Source: Rhizobium mongolense subsp. loessense
GTDB taxonomy: Bacteria > Pseudomonadota > Alphaproteobacteria > Rhizobiales > Rhizobiaceae
Length of the DNA stretch: 64,000 nucleotides
Direction of reading: 5' to 3'
Assembly (NCBI RefSeq): GCF_900099775.1
Contig: NZ_FMTM01000001.1
Span: forward strand, 1,240,001-1,304,000
Shown here: positions 1-9,035 of the stretch, one piece after another
How positions within the stretch are numbered: position 1 is the stretch's first letter
Layout: every line of letters starts with the position of its first letter
Position numbers and translations under genes: made by a program
Notes under the pieces: generated by a model
What the model was told of the DNA's origin: nothing
What the model saw: only the letters and a program-made list of their open reading frames with translations
Databases searched by the model: none

Positions 1-674
1 GCCTTCGTGTCGATCACCAGGCCCTCGACCTGATGGAACATCGGCGAATGGGTCGCGTCCGAATCCTGGCGATAGGTCTTGCCAGGGATGATGATGCGGA
101 TCGGCGGCTTCTGCGCCTCCATGGTGCGCACCTGTACGGGCGAGGTGTGCGTACGCAGCACTTTTCGCGCGCCGTTCTCATCCGGTTGGAAGAAGAAGGT
201 GTCGTGCATTTCGCGGGCTGGGTGGCCTTCGGGGAAATTCAGCGCCGTGAAATTGTAATAGTCGGTCTCGACATCCGGACCTTCGGCGATCGAGAAGCCC
301 ATGTCGCCGAAGATTGCGGTGATTTCGTCGACGATCTGGCTGATCGGGTGGATGCGGCCGCGCTCGGCGGGCGAAGAGCGGACCGGCAGGCTGACGTCGA
401 CCGTCTCGGCCCTGAGGCGGGCATTGACCGCCGCTTCCTTGAGCGTCGCCTTGCGAGCGGCAAGCGCATCAGCGACCTCATTCTTGAGGACGTTGATTGC
501 AACACCCTTGGTCTGGCGCTCTTCAGGCGACATCGTGCCGAGGGTCTTCAGGAGCTCGGAAACGGAGCCCTTTTTCCCGAGGGCCGAAAGGCGCACGGCT
601 TCGAGTGCCGGTTCGTCGTTGGCGGCAACAATTTCCGCAAGCAGCGATGATTTGAGCTGGTCGATATCTGACAT
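1..674 (-). CDS. pheS: Phenylalanine--tRNA ligase alpha subunit, 3' end missing
   Basis: This is the N-terminal 224 residues of the alpha subunit of phenylalanyl-tRNA synthetase, the (alpha-beta)2 enzyme that charges tRNA-Phe in the cytosol. The visible part has the N-terminal coiled-coil region followed by the start of the class II catalytic core, including the stretch reading [11 protein letters not shown] and the motif-2 region [12 protein letters not shown]. The ATG at 672-674 begins [15 protein letters not shown], as in rhizobial homologues. The reading frame is open to the window edge, so the 3' end is missing because of the window, not through truncation. It lies downstream of rplT in the same direction, with an apparent terminator between them. 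Confidence 0.97.
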   Translation of the reverse strand, partial: MSDIDQLKSSLLAEIVAANDEPALEAVRLSALGKKGSVSELLKTLGTMSPEERQTKGVAINVLKNEVADALAARKATLKEAAVNARLRAETVDVSLPVRSSPAERGRIHPISQIVDEITAIFGDMGFSIAEGPDVETDYYNFTALNFPEGHPAREMHDTFFFQPDENGARKVLRTHTSPVQVRTMEAQKPPIRIIIPGKTYRQDSDATHSPMFHQVEGLVIDTK

Positions 675-750
675 CGTCAATTCTTTCCGTCCGGGATCAG
701 GCGGGCAATCGGAGGCTGGTTAGAACCGGCCGGGCAAGCAGTAGAGAGAA

Positions 751-786
751 AGAAAAACCCGCGCCAGCCCAAACCAGCGCGGGTTT
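751..786 (-). terminator. Intrinsic terminator downstream of rplT
   Basis: A perfect 10-bp stem (AAACCCGCGC at 755-764 with GCGCGGGTTT at 777-786) and a 12-nt loop. On the minus strand it is followed by a T-rich run (complement of 751-757). It separates the rpmI-rplT unit from pheS, so pheS probably has its own promoter in 675-750 or depends on readthrough. Confidence 0.85.
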
Positions 787-824
787 CCCAAAATTCAAAT
801 AGCGTCAAGCTTGGGAAGCGCTGG

Positions 825-1229
825 TTAACGAACCGCGCTTTCAAACTCGTTCTTCGTACCGGCATCCTTGAGGTACTCGAGGGCCTTCTTGGAGGCTGCG
901 ACGAGCGCGCCGAATGCTTCCGGCTCATGGATCGCCATGTCCGAGAGGACTTTGCGGTCGACCTCGATGCCAGCCTTGTTCAGGCCGTCGATGAAGCGGC
1001 CGTAGGTCAGGCCGAATTCGCGGACGGCAGCGTTGATGCGCTGGATCCAAAGCGCGCGGAAATTGCGCTTGTTGACCTTGCGGTCGCGGTAGGCGTACTG
1101 CTTGGCGCGATCGACGGCAGCCTTGGCGGTACGGATGGTGTTCTTGCGGCGGCCGTAGAAGCCCTTTGCTGCCTTCAGAACTTTCTTGTGCTTGGCATGG
1201 GCTGTAACGCCTCTTTTTACACGTGCCAT
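825..1229 (-). CDS. rplT: 50S ribosomal protein L20
   Basis: Ribosomal protein L20 (134 aa, against about 117-134 in alphaproteobacteria) binds 23S rRNA early in large-subunit assembly. The N-terminus [16 protein letters not shown] is the basic L20 extension, and the core [11 protein letters not shown]...YAYRDRK is diagnostic. It lies 39 bp downstream of rpmI on the same strand, the usual order rpmI-rplT. infC is upstream but separated from rpmI by about 300 bp and its own terminator. In enterobacteria L20 autoregulates its operon; no comparable leader structure was identified here. Confidence 0.98.
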   Translation of the reverse strand: MARVKRGVTAHAKHKKVLKAAKGFYGRRKNTIRTAKAAVDRAKQYAYRDRKVNKRNFRALWIQRINAAVREFGLTYGRFIDGLNKAGIEVDRKVLSDMAIHEPEAFGALVAASKKALEYLKDAGTKNEFESAVR

Positions 1230-1268
1230 TTCATGATCTCCTTAATCTAAAGCGTTCGCGGAATAGTC

Positions 1269-1472
1269 TTAGAGACCGTTCGGCAGGTAGTTCTTCACAA
1301 CCTTGCGGCCATCGGGTTCTGCGAGAACCATCGTGCCACGTGCATCGCGAATGAACTTGTTGGTACGCTTGATCATGCCATGGCGTTTGCCAGCAGCGGC
1401 GGCCTTGACCTTGCCGGTCGCGGTAATTTTGAACCGCTTCTTGGCCGAGGACTTCGTCTTCATCTTGGGCAT
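1269..1472 (-). CDS. rpmI: 50S ribosomal protein L35
   Basis: Ribosomal protein L35 (67 aa), a small basic protein of the large subunit. The sequence begins [20 protein letters not shown] and contains the conserved [14 protein letters not shown] region. It is the first gene of the rpmI-rplT pair. The roughly 300 bp between it and infC must hold its promoter; no single promoter match there was convincing. Confidence 0.97.
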   Translation of the reverse strand: MPKMKTKSSAKKRFKITATGKVKAAAAGKRHGMIKRTNKFIRDARGTMVLAEPDGRKVVKNYLPNGL

Positions 1473-1720
1473 TTTGCTACTCCGTTTCTATCCTCCCTGC
1501 GCGCTTCTTCAAAAAAGCCCTCCTGCGATGTCCGGTCTTCCGGCCGTCGCAACAAGGTGCGGGAGCGTTTGTTGTTGATCTGCGGCATGGCGACGAAACC
1601 ATCCCCGCAAGCATTCGAAACTGCCACGGCATGCCCTGCCGGTCAGTTCGGACGCGCGCTTATACCCGCAGCGCCGCGAAAGTGCAACGGGGCAGACGAG
1701 GATTCTTCAGGCGTGCTGAA

Positions 1721-1751
1721 AAACACAAAAGCCGCCCTTACAGACGGCTTT
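1721..1751 (-). terminator. Intrinsic terminator downstream of infC
   Basis: The stem AAAGCCG (1728-1734) pairs with CGGCTTT (1745-1751) and can extend inward with one mismatch. On the minus strand it is followed by TTTTGTGTTTTT. It ends the infC transcript before the rpmI promoter region. Confidence 0.8.
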
Positions 1752-1771
1752 GATGTATTGATGAGGACCGC

Positions 1772-2308
1772 TCACTTCGGCGCGAGCACCATCATCATCT
1801 GGCGGCCTTCAAGCTTCGGTTCGGCTTCGACCTTTGCAAATTCCAGTGTGTCGGCCTTGACCTGCTGCAGAAGCTTCATGCCGAGTTCCTGGTGGGCCAT
1901 TTCGCGGCCACGGAACTTCAGCGTCACCTTCACCTTGTCGCCTTCCTCAAAGAAGCGGCCCATAGCCTTCATCTTCACCTCATAATCATGGGTGTCGATG
2001 TTCGGACGCATCTTGATTTCTTTGACTTCGACAATCTTCTGCTTCTTGCGCGCCTCGGAGGCCTTCTTCTGGTTGGCGTACTTTAGCTTGCCAAGATCGA
2101 GAATCTTGCACACAGGCGGTTCGGCGTTGGGAGAAATTTCCACAAGGTCGAGGCCGGCTTCTTCAGCCATTCTCAAGGCCTGATCGGTGGGCACCACGCC
2201 CAAATTCTGTCCTTCAGCATCAATCAATTGAACCTTAGGAATACGGATTTCCCGGTTCGAACGCGGCCCTTCCTTCACGGGCGCGTCGGTTTTAAAAGGT
2301 CTGCGAAT
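1772..2308 (-). CDS. infC: Translation initiation factor IF-3 (ATT start)
   Basis: IF-3 binds the 30S subunit, keeps it apart from 50S and checks start-codon pairing. The 178-aa protein has the N-terminal domain ([17 protein letters not shown]), the basic linker ([11 protein letters not shown]) and the C-terminal domain ([13 protein letters not shown]). The frame stays open upstream, but homology starts at [12 protein letters not shown], and that Ile is an ATT codon (2306-2308). A GAGGAG-type Shine-Dalgarno lies about 8 nt before it. A rare ATT start is known for infC, where IF-3 represses its own initiation. The choice of start is an inference from homology and the ribosome-binding site. Confidence 0.95.
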   Translation of the reverse strand: MRRPFKTDAPVKEGPRSNREIRIPKVQLIDAEGQNLGVVPTDQALRMAEEAGLDLVEISPNAEPPVCKILDLGKLKYANQKKASEARKKQKIVEVKEIKMRPNIDTHDYEVKMKAMGRFFEEGDKVKVTLKFRGREMAHQELGMKLLQQVKADTLEFAKVEAEPKLEGRQMMMVLAPK

Positions 2309-2479
2309 GGTCGTACTCTCCTCGAGTTGTTTCAGATCGCAGCTTCGCGCTCCATTGGGGCGCAACGAAGTCTCGCTATCGCTGCGATGTCGTCAATAAC
2401 ACGCTTTAGCGGAAAAATCACCTGCTGTCAGCCTATCGAGAATCTGTTTTATAGGCACAGACAATGGGAGTTTGTGCTT

Positions 2480-3280
2480 ATGTCCGAAGCAACAGCCATA
2501 TCCGAGCCGCAGTTCCTGACGGTGGGCGAAGGCGACGCGCAACGAAAGATCGCTTTCATCATTCGCCAAGCCACCTCGAAGGACCGCGGGCCGACCTTCG
2601 TCTGGCTCTCCGGCTATCGGTCGGACATGAGCGGCACAAAGGCGATAGAGCTCGATCGGCTGGCCGGCGAACTCGGACATACCTGCATCCGCCTCGACTA
2701 TTCGGGGCATGGACTTTCCGGTGGAGAGTTTAAGGATGGGACGATTTCCCGCTGGCTGGAAGAAGCGCTCGCCGTCCTCCTCCATGCAAAACCCGAGCGC
2801 GTCATCGTCGTCGGTTCCTCGATGGGCGGATGGATAGCGTTGCGGCTGGCGCAGGAACTTGCAAAGTTGGAGGGTACGCCAAAGCTCGACGGTATGGTAC
2901 TGATCGCGCCGGCACCCGACTTCACATCGGACCTCATCGAGCCGCATCTGAGGAAAAAGGATCGCGCCTTACTCGCCGAACGCGGCTATGTCGAAGAGAA
3001 GTCAGATTATAGCCCGGAGCCCAACATCTACACCCGAGCACTTCTGGAAAACGGCCGCGAAAACCGGGTTCTGACCGGCATTATCAACACAGGCTGCCCG
3101 GTGCATGTCCTCCAAGGCATGAAAGATCCGGACGTTCCCTACAGTCACGCCATGAAGCTGGTTGAACACCTACCCGCCGACAATGTCGTGTTGACATTCA
3201 TTCGCGATGGCGACCATCGGCTTTCACGGCCGCAGGATATCGAGCGGATACTATCTGCCGTTAAAGGCCTCATTCGTTAA
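2480..3280 (+). CDS. Alpha/beta hydrolase
   Basis: A cytosolic alpha/beta-hydrolase-fold protein of 266 aa, probably an esterase or acyl-peptide hydrolase-like enzyme; the substrate is unknown. The nucleophile elbow is GSSMGG with Ser at about residue 114. The oxyanion strand reads FVWLSGYRSDMSG. The acid is likely in GMKDPDVPY, and the histidine in DGDHRLS. The ATG at 2480 follows a GGGAG Shine-Dalgarno at 2465-2469; upstream in-frame codons overlap the divergent infC gene and are ignored. It stands alone between infC and a transglutaminase-like gene. Confidence 0.88.
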   Translation: MSEATAISEPQFLTVGEGDAQRKIAFIIRQATSKDRGPTFVWLSGYRSDMSGTKAIELDRLAGELGHTCIRLDYSGHGLSGGEFKDGTISRWLEEALAVLLHAKPERVIVVGSSMGGWIALRLAQELAKLEGTPKLDGMVLIAPAPDFTSDLIEPHLRKKDRALLAERGYVEEKSDYSPEPNIYTRALLENGRENRVLTGIINTGCPVHVLQGMKDPDVPYSHAMKLVEHLPADNVVLTFIRDGDHRLSRPQDIERILSAVKGLIR

Positions 3281-3466
3281 CCGAAGCAGACGCCTGCCAC
3301 CTCCACCAGTGTTTGATGTCATGCGCAGCATGAAACCTCCGGCTGTGTGGCATTTTAACCATGTCGGGTTGTTAGGGCAGCCCTGTGAGAAGTAATGATT
3401 GACTCCTCAACGCCCTCTCCGTTAACTCTTTGTTAACAAATACAAGGGCGATGCAGGGAAACGGGC

Positions 3467-4066
3467 GTGCGGATCAAGGGTTACTTGATGGTCATGATGG
3501 CCATGTTTGCGATGTCTTCGGCCGCATTACCGGCCCCCACAAAAAACCTCTCGATGGTCACCGGCGGCGCCACCTCGCAGCCAATCGGCCATTATGATTT
3601 CTGCCAGTTGCACCGGATCGAATGCGGTGCGGACCGCAACGCGGGGCCCGCGGAAATGAATGGCGAGAAGTGGGCTCTTGTCCGCTCGGTCAATTCCACC
3701 GTCAACAGCACCATCACCCCGATGACCGACAAGGAAATCTACGGCAGGGACGAAATCTGGGCTTATCCGACAACGGCGGGCGACTGTGAAGATTTCGCGC
3801 TCCTGAAGCGCCGCATCCTGATCCAGCGCGGCTTTGAGCCGGCAAACCTTCTGATGACGGTGGTGCGCAAACCGGATGGCGAAGGCCATGCCGTGCTGAC
3901 GCTTCGCACGACCGAAGGCGACTTCATTCTCGACAACCTCGCTTCAAGCGTGAAGCCTTGGTTCGATACGGCTTATTCCTTCGTCAAGCGCCAGTCGAGC
4001 TACAATGCCGGCCGCTGGGTGACGATCGAAAACGGCCGCGACGTCCTGGTCGGCGCTCTGAAGTAA
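3467..4066 (+). CDS. Transglutaminase-like cysteine protease (BTLCP family), secreted
   Basis: A bacterial transglutaminase-like cysteine proteinase of 199 aa. A hydrophobic N-terminus of about 23 residues looks like a signal peptide ending near ALPAPT, so the protein is probably periplasmic. The catalytic Cys is in TTAGDCEDFALLKR (about Cys107), the His in GEGHAVLTLR (about His141), followed by an Asp in the GDFILDN segment, which is the papain/transglutaminase order. The start is GTG at 3467, with an alternative ATG at 3488. In other proteobacteria (for example LapG) members of this family cleave surface adhesins, but no LapD-like partner is nearby, so the substrate is unknown. Confidence 0.85.
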   Translation: MRIKGYLMVMMAMFAMSSAALPAPTKNLSMVTGGATSQPIGHYDFCQLHRIECGADRNAGPAEMNGEKWALVRSVNSTVNSTITPMTDKEIYGRDEIWAYPTTAGDCEDFALLKRRILIQRGFEPANLLMTVVRKPDGEGHAVLTLRTTEGDFILDNLASSVKPWFDTAYSFVKRQSSYNAGRWVTIENGRDVLVGALK

Positions 4067-4218
4067 GAAATTCACCCTTCAGCACTAGGACCTGCGACCG
4101 TCGGCCGCTTTATGAGACTTTTTTGCCGCACTCCCGGCCCTTCGCTTTGAGTTCAAGGCGTTGGGCGCTGCAATCGTGTCACTGGGTCGATTGCTTCGGC
4201 TGCGCGCCGGACCGGGCC

Positions 4219-5202
4219 TCACCCATTGCCGATCAGGATGCCGGCAGCTAGCACAAGGCCTCCGCCGACCACGACCTGGAAGGCGGCGCGCAGAAATGGC
4301 GTTTCCATGTATCTGTTCTGGATGAACGCGATCGCCCAGAGCTCGAAAAAGACGATGACGACAGCAGTGATCGTCGCGGTCCAGAATTGCGGAATGAGAT
4401 AGGGCAGTGCGTGGCCGAGACCGCCGAGCGTTGTCATGATGCCGCAGGCGAGACCACGCTTGATTGGCGAACCGCGCCCGGAAATCTTGCCGTCGTCATG
4501 CGCAGCTTCGGTGAAACCCATTGATATACCCGCGCCTACCGAAGCCGAGAGGCCGACGAGGAAGGTCTGCCACGTATCCTGCGTCGCAAAGGCGGCGGCA
4601 AAGATCGGCGCCAGCGTCGAGACCGAACCATCCATCAAGCCTGCAAGGCCAGGCTGCACGTAGGTAAGCACGAATTGCCGCCGCGCCGTATCGTCCTCGG
4701 CGTCTTTTACGCCCTCCGGCGTATGTTTGTCGCCGAGCATTCTGGCAATGTCTTCATGACCCTGTTCGGCGAGCGCGAGATCGCCGAGAAGCTGGCGTGT
4801 CGAGGCATCCGAAGTCTGCTTTGCCGCCTCGACGTAGAAGCGATAAGCCTGCTCCTCCATCGTCTCGGCTTCCTGCCGCACTGCTTCCAACGACAGGTTC
4901 TTGCGCAGCCAATCCGGCTTGCGCTCATAAAAGCCCTGCACATGCTCGCGGCGAATTAATGGAATGCGTTCGCCGAAACGCTGCCGATGTATCTCGATCA
5001 GCGACTTGCGGTGTGTGTTTTCGACTTCCGCCATGTCCTCGAGGACCTGCGCCGAGGCGGGATATGCGGCCTTCAGCTGGTCGGCATAGGCGCGATAGAT
5101 GCGGGCGTCGTCCTCTTCGGAGGCAATCGCTAGCGCCAGAATTTCCTGTTCCGACAATGATTTGAATGAACGTTTGGACGACCTGAAAAACCGCGGCAGC
5201 AT
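4219..5202 (-). CDS. mbfA: Membrane-bound ferritin MbfA (Er-VIT1 family iron exporter)
   Basis: A 327-aa fusion of a ferritin-like (rubrerythrin) di-iron domain, about residues 15-160 with repeated Glu/His motifs such as EVENTHRK and ALAEQGHED, and a C-terminal VIT1/CCC1-type membrane domain from about 175 to the end. MbfA of Bradyrhizobium and Agrobacterium exports iron across the inner membrane and protects against iron and peroxide stress. A 17-bp palindrome matching the Irr iron-control box lies 14 bp upstream of the ATG at 5200-5202. It faces a haemoglobin gene across a 168-bp intergenic region. Confidence 0.93.
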   Translation of the reverse strand: MLPRFFRSSKRSFKSLSEQEILALAIASEEDDARIYRAYADQLKAAYPASAQVLEDMAEVENTHRKSLIEIHRQRFGERIPLIRREHVQGFYERKPDWLRKNLSLEAVRQEAETMEEQAYRFYVEAAKQTSDASTRQLLGDLALAEQGHEDIARMLGDKHTPEGVKDAEDDTARRQFVLTYVQPGLAGLMDGSVSTLAPIFAAAFATQDTWQTFLVGLSASVGAGISMGFTEAAHDDGKISGRGSPIKRGLACGIMTTLGGLGHALPYLIPQFWTATITAVVIVFFELWAIAFIQNRYMETPFLRAAFQVVVGGGLVLAAGILIGNG

Positions 5203-5216
5203 AACAACAGCTCCAT

Positions 5217-5233
5217 TTTAGAATTATTCTAAA
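5217..5233. promoter_or_regulatory. ICE-box-like Irr operator upstream of mbfA
   Basis: A perfect palindrome TTTAGAAT-T-ATTCTAAA. It matches the iron control element bound by the rhizobial haem-responsive regulator Irr. Its position directly ahead of the mbfA start suggests repression of mbfA under low iron, as reported for other rhizobia. The divergent haemoglobin gene begins about 140 bp away and could share the control. Confidence 0.8.
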
Positions 5234-5370
5234 TCTAAACAGCGCACAGCAAGGCGTCAAGCATCGGGCGATCGATCCCGACAGATTGCCGCAAGACGGC
5301 TTGTGGACTTCAGTTGGAAGCGGCAGGTGCCTATATAGGGCGTGCCGCAACCAATCGACCGGGGTCTGAG

Positions 5371-5838
5371 ATGAATAGTGAACTGCAAGGCCGGGCGGCG
5401 CATGCCGCCGCGATCCGCCAGCGAGCGGAAACGGAAATGAATGCCATGGGAATCGACAATGCCTTCATCGACAGGCTGGTCGAGACTTTCTACGGCCGCG
5501 TCCTTGCGCATCCCGAACTCGGCCCGATTTTCGATGCGCGGCTTTCCGGCCGTTGGCCGGAGCACATGGCGAAGATGAAGAGCTTCTGGTCGTCCGTCGC
5601 ATTTCGCAGCGGCGCCTATGGCGGCAAGCCGGTGCAAGCACATGTCGGTGTTGCAAACATGTCGCCGGCTCTCTTTCCGCAATGGCTGGAGCTCTTTGCC
5701 GCAACGCTCGACGATATCGCTCCGAATGCCGCGGTAAAGGCCTGGTTCATGGCGACAGCGGAACGCATCGCGACGAGTTTGACGCTATCGCTATTCTACA
5801 ACCCCGCACTCGACGATCCGGCGCGCAAGCCCGCCTAA
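5371..5838 (+). CDS. Group III truncated haemoglobin
   Basis: A 155-aa haem protein of the truncated haemoglobin group III (trHbP) family. Marks are the B/E-helix region VETFYGRVLAHPELGPIF, the conserved HMAKMKSFWSSV segment and the proximal-histidine region AHVGVANMSPALFPQWL. Members bind oxygen and NO, with proposed roles in low-oxygen or nitrosative metabolism. The ATG at 5371 follows a GGGG-rich sequence, and an in-frame upstream extension lacks homology. The gene is divergent from mbfA and overlaps the end of the convergent EamA exporter gene by 4 bp. Confidence 0.9.
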   Translation: MNSELQGRAAHAAAIRQRAETEMNAMGIDNAFIDRLVETFYGRVLAHPELGPIFDARLSGRWPEHMAKMKSFWSSVAFRSGAYGGKPVQAHVGVANMSPALFPQWLELFAATLDDIAPNAAVKAWFMATAERIATSLTLSLFYNPALDDPARKPA

Positions 5839-6746
5839 GCTTTTTGCGTCGAAAACGTCGCACTTGCGCTCGCCGCAACGACCAGCGCGGTCCCGAGCAT
5901 CTGCAACAGCGTCATGGGCTGGGCAAGGATGAGGAAGCCTGCGAGCGCACCGATTGCCGGTTCCAGGCTCATGAGGATGCCGAACGCGGCCGTCGACATC
6001 CGCCGTAACGCAATCATTTCCAGGGTATAGGGCAGGAGCGGAACGAGGATCGCCAGACCTGCCATTTCGACGAGACCGTAGCCATCGACGTTCGACGCGG
6101 CCCCGGCAAAGCCGAAGGGCGTCGCCACCACCGCTGCCACGATCAGCGACATGGAAAGGCCTTCGAGCCCCTTGAACGCCGCTCCGACCTTTTTCGTCAG
6201 CATGATATAGCATGCCCAGCCCGCGCCGGCGCCGAAGGCAAAGAGCACGCCGGGCAGATTGCTGACCCATTGCTCGCCATCATAGGCAAGGAAGAGAACA
6301 CCGGCTGCGGCCATCACCGGCCAAACCAGGCGCCGCGTCAGGCCATAACCAAACGTCGCGACGGAAAGCGGACCAAGAAAGTCGATCGCTACCGCAAGCC
6401 CCAAAGGAATTCGCTCGATCGCCGCGAAGAAAGACATGGTCATCAGCGCTGTCGTCGTGCCGAGAACCACTGCACCGATCCATTGCTCGCGGCTGTAGCG
6501 CAGCAATGGCGGACGAACGGCGATTGCAAGGATGACTGCCGCGAAGGCGAGCCGCAGCCAGGAGGCGCCGGCCGATCCATAGGCTGCGATCGCGCTTGAA
6601 GAGAATGCCGCACCAAACTGAATGGACGACATCGACAGCAGGCACATGAGTGCACCGGCCGCAGCAGCGCCGGAAAAGGGGGGCGCTGCTGCAGGTAACG
6701 CAACGGCACTGCCGTTTGCCGCTGGCTCGCCCGTCTTCCGATCCAT
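5835..6746 (-). CDS. EamA/DMT-family transporter (RhtA-like exporter)
   Basis: An inner-membrane protein of 303 aa with about ten hydrophobic segments forming two EamA repeats, most like RhtA-type threonine/homoserine exporters (SSIQFGAAFSSSAIAAYGSAG near the first helices and SLEPAIGALAGF near the end). The ATG at 6744-6746 has an AGGAGCGGGAA Shine-Dalgarno; the longer frame upstream is unlikely. The substrate is inferred only from family resemblance. Confidence 0.87.
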   Translation of the reverse strand: MDRKTGEPAANGSAVALPAAAPPFSGAAAAGALMCLLSMSSIQFGAAFSSSAIAAYGSAGASWLRLAFAAVILAIAVRPPLLRYSREQWIGAVVLGTTTALMTMSFFAAIERIPLGLAVAIDFLGPLSVATFGYGLTRRLVWPVMAAAGVLFLAYDGEQWVSNLPGVLFAFGAGAGWACYIMLTKKVGAAFKGLEGLSMSLIVAAVVATPFGFAGAASNVDGYGLVEMAGLAILVPLLPYTLEMIALRRMSTAAFGILMSLEPAIGALAGFLILAQPMTLLQMLGTALVVAASASATFSTQKA

Positions 6747-6844
6747 TTCCCGCTCCTGATTTGCACCACTGATACGAACGCAATCGCACAGCGGCAAATG
6801 CAAACTTCTGATCCGAACATAAGCGGGCTTTATGAACCGAGACG

Positions 6845-7399
6845 CTAAAGCGCCAGCCTGGTTTCGAGCACCTCTTCAGCTTCGCCGGGGCTCATGCCAA
6901 AAACTTTCTTGCCGATCTCAAAGCTGAATCCATTACGGGCGAAGGCTGAAAGTTCCTTCACCTTTCGCTTCTCATCGAGGTCGCCACGCCTGAACGGACC
7001 AAAGGCGCGCTTGCGGGCGAAGACGACGGCGGCGAACAGATCGTCTGCACGCTCAAGCGCGGTATCGACGATTTCGCTTGCCACCCCTTTCGAGGAGAGT
7101 TTCTGCGCGATGATCCGTTTCGACTTGCCGCCGCGTACCGCCGAGCGGGTGCTCACCGCAGCATAGGCGACGTCGTCCAGAGCCTTCTGATCGTAGGCGA
7201 ATTTGACCGCCGAATCGGCAAGCGCCTTCAGCTGCGCCGGACTGATGTCTTCGAATTTCTGCTTCGCCTTTCGCGTGATCGCATCGAACAGCTGTTTTTC
7301 CGTCATCATCCGACGCTCGAGGCGATAGATCGTCGAGTTGCGTGCCCAGGAGAGCATGCGCGGCGTCGGAACATCGGGGGGTTGATTTTGATCGTCCAT
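6845..7399 (-). CDS. recX: Regulatory protein RecX
   Basis: RecX-family modulator of RecA filaments (184 aa). It shows the three-helix RecX repeats: RRMMTEKQLFDAITRKAKQ, then DVAYAAVSTRSAVRGGKSKRIIAQKLSSKGV, then FARKRAFGPFRR. recA is not in the window, which is common in rhizobia. The gene begins 10 bp after the end of the acetylpolyamine amidohydrolase gene on the same strand, so the two may be co-transcribed, though their functions look unrelated. Confidence 0.88.
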   Translation of the reverse strand: MDDQNQPPDVPTPRMLSWARNSTIYRLERRMMTEKQLFDAITRKAKQKFEDISPAQLKALADSAVKFAYDQKALDDVAYAAVSTRSAVRGGKSKRIIAQKLSSKGVASEIVDTALERADDLFAAVVFARKRAFGPFRRGDLDEKRKVKELSAFARNGFSFEIGKKVFGMSPGEAEEVLETRLAL

Positions 7400-7409
7400 C
7401 GAAGGCTTT

Positions 7410-8435
7410 CTAGGCCTCCAGCCCTTTCAGCATATTGGCGACGTTGAGGCCGATTTCCGTCACGCCATAGCCACCCTCCATGCAGGTCAGGACTGGAAGG
7501 CCCACCTTGGCGATCAACGCGCCCATGCGTGTGAAATCATCGGAAGTCAGCTTGAAGAAGGAGATCGGATCGCGTTCGAAGGTATCGACGCCGAGCGAGA
7601 CGACGATGGCTTCGGCGCCAAAAGTCTTGATGCGCGCAAGCGAATCCGCAACCGCTTCCGACCATGCAGCCCAGGCCGTGCCGCGCGGCAGCGGGTAGTT
7701 CGCATTGCAATTTTCGCCGTCGCCCTCACCGGTTTCATCGGCATAGCCCCAGAAATAGGGAAAGGCATTGGCCGGTTCGCCGTGCAGCGACGCAAAGAAA
7801 ATGTCGCCGCGGCGGTAGGTGATGTCCTGCGTGCCGTTGCCGTGATGGAAATCGACATCGAGGATCGCAACCTTCTTTGCGCCCATATCCAGCAGGCGTT
7901 GTGCCGCGACGGCAGCGTTGTTGATGAAGCAATAGCCGCCGAAGAGATCGACGCCCGCATGATGGCCGGGAGGCCGGCAGAGCGAGAAGGCGAACCGGTT
8001 TCCGGCATCTAGCCAATCGGCGCCGGTGATCGCGCATTGCATCGAGGCGACGGCCGCCTCGTAGGTGCCGTTGGTGATCGAGGTTTCGGTGGCATTGGCG
8101 TAGTAGCCGAGCATGCCGTCGATATCGTTCGGCACGCGCTGCGTTGCGCGGCGCACCGGCAGCGAGGTCGGGATCGCCTCGCCCGCGGCTCCGCTCGCCT
8201 GCCACAAAGTCCAGGCCTTCGACAGGAAATCGAGATAGCCGGCATCATGCACTTTCAGAGCCGTTTCCAGTCCATGTCGTTCGGGCGCAACAACATCCGA
8301 AAAGCCCGCCCCTTTGACCGCTTCGAGGATCCACTCAGCGCGAAACGGTCCTTCGAACGGCGTCACCAGCAGACCGCCATGCAGCTCTGTCTTCGCATCG
8401 CGCAGCTTGTGGTCTTCGGAATAGACGACGCGCAT
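7410..8435 (-). CDS. aphA: Acetylpolyamine amidohydrolase (histone deacetylase fold)
   Basis: A zinc-dependent deacetylase of 341 aa, the same length as the characterised acetylpolyamine amidohydrolase of Mycoplana ramosa and closely similar to it by eye (MRVVYSEDHKLRDAKTELHGG at the N-terminus). Active-site motifs are RPPGHHAG (tandem His), ILDVDFHHGNGTQD (zinc Asp/His) and SLGVDTFERDP (zinc Asp). It should release acetate from acetylputrescine or other acetylated polyamines in the cytosol. The start at 8433-8435 matches the family N-terminus. It follows a GNAT gene and an XRE-cupin regulator on the same strand, suggesting a polyamine module. Confidence 0.93.
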   Translation of the reverse strand: MRVVYSEDHKLRDAKTELHGGLLVTPFEGPFRAEWILEAVKGAGFSDVVAPERHGLETALKVHDAGYLDFLSKAWTLWQASGAAGEAIPTSLPVRRATQRVPNDIDGMLGYYANATETSITNGTYEAAVASMQCAITGADWLDAGNRFAFSLCRPPGHHAGVDLFGGYCFINNAAVAAQRLLDMGAKKVAILDVDFHHGNGTQDITYRRGDIFFASLHGEPANAFPYFWGYADETGEGDGENCNANYPLPRGTAWAAWSEAVADSLARIKTFGAEAIVVSLGVDTFERDPISFFKLTSDDFTRMGALIAKVGLPVLTCMEGGYGVTEIGLNVANMLKGLEA

Positions 8436-8496
8436 TGGCTTTTCCCTGATTTGTTTTGTCGAATAAGGCGCGGCGGACGCACGCCTTGTCAATGGT

Positions 8497-9018
8497 TTAG
8501 GTAGCGATGCGCTTGTAGAACAGCGTGGTCGCGCAATAGCCGCCCTCCGGCCACATCGCATAATCCGGGATGACGCCAGCGCGCTCCCAGCCGAGTCGCG
8601 GATAGATCGCCTCCGCTTCGCTGCCGGTTGCTGTGTCGAGCACCAGCAGGCGCTTGCCATGTTTTGCGGCTTCGAGCTCGATCGCCTCCATCAGCAGCCG
8701 TGCCAAACCTTTGCCACGTGCAAAACGATGCACGAGCAGCTTCTTCAAATCGCCACGGTGCGGCTGGTTCGGCATCGAGGCAAATCCGACCTGCACCGTC
8801 CCGACGATCTTTCCGTCGATCTCAGCCACGGCGAGCAGGTTGACGCCCGCCTCGACTGTTTCTGCAACGCTCCTCCAATAGGGCTCGGCGTCGGCGGCCG
8901 TGTAAGGCTGCATGAAGCCGACTGAGGCGCCGCCCTCCACGCAGTCGGCGAGTATCTCGCAAAGTTCCGGAATAGCCGCATTGGCCTGTTGTGCATCAAG
9001 AATACGAATGACGGTCAC
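8497..9018 (-). CDS. GNAT-family N-acetyltransferase
   Basis: A 173-aa acetyltransferase with the GNAT core: the beta4 region IVGTVQVGFASMPN, the acetyl-CoA loop LLVHRFARGKGLARLL (R/QxxGxG/A), and the C-terminal LGWERAGVIPDYAMWPEGG. I chose the GTG at 9016-9018 because AGGAG lies 5-6 nt upstream; a longer start at 9036 would overlap the regulator stop codon. It sits between the XRE-cupin regulator and the acetylpolyamine amidohydrolase, so an amine or polyamine substrate is plausible but not shown. Confidence 0.88.
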   Translation of the reverse strand: MTVIRILDAQQANAAIPELCEILADCVEGGASVGFMQPYTAADAEPYWRSVAETVEAGVNLLAVAEIDGKIVGTVQVGFASMPNQPHRGDLKKLLVHRFARGKGLARLLMEAIELEAAKHGKRLLVLDTATGSEAEAIYPRLGWERAGVIPDYAMWPEGGYCATTLFYKRIAT

Positions 9019-9035
9019 GGTCTCTCCTGAAATCA

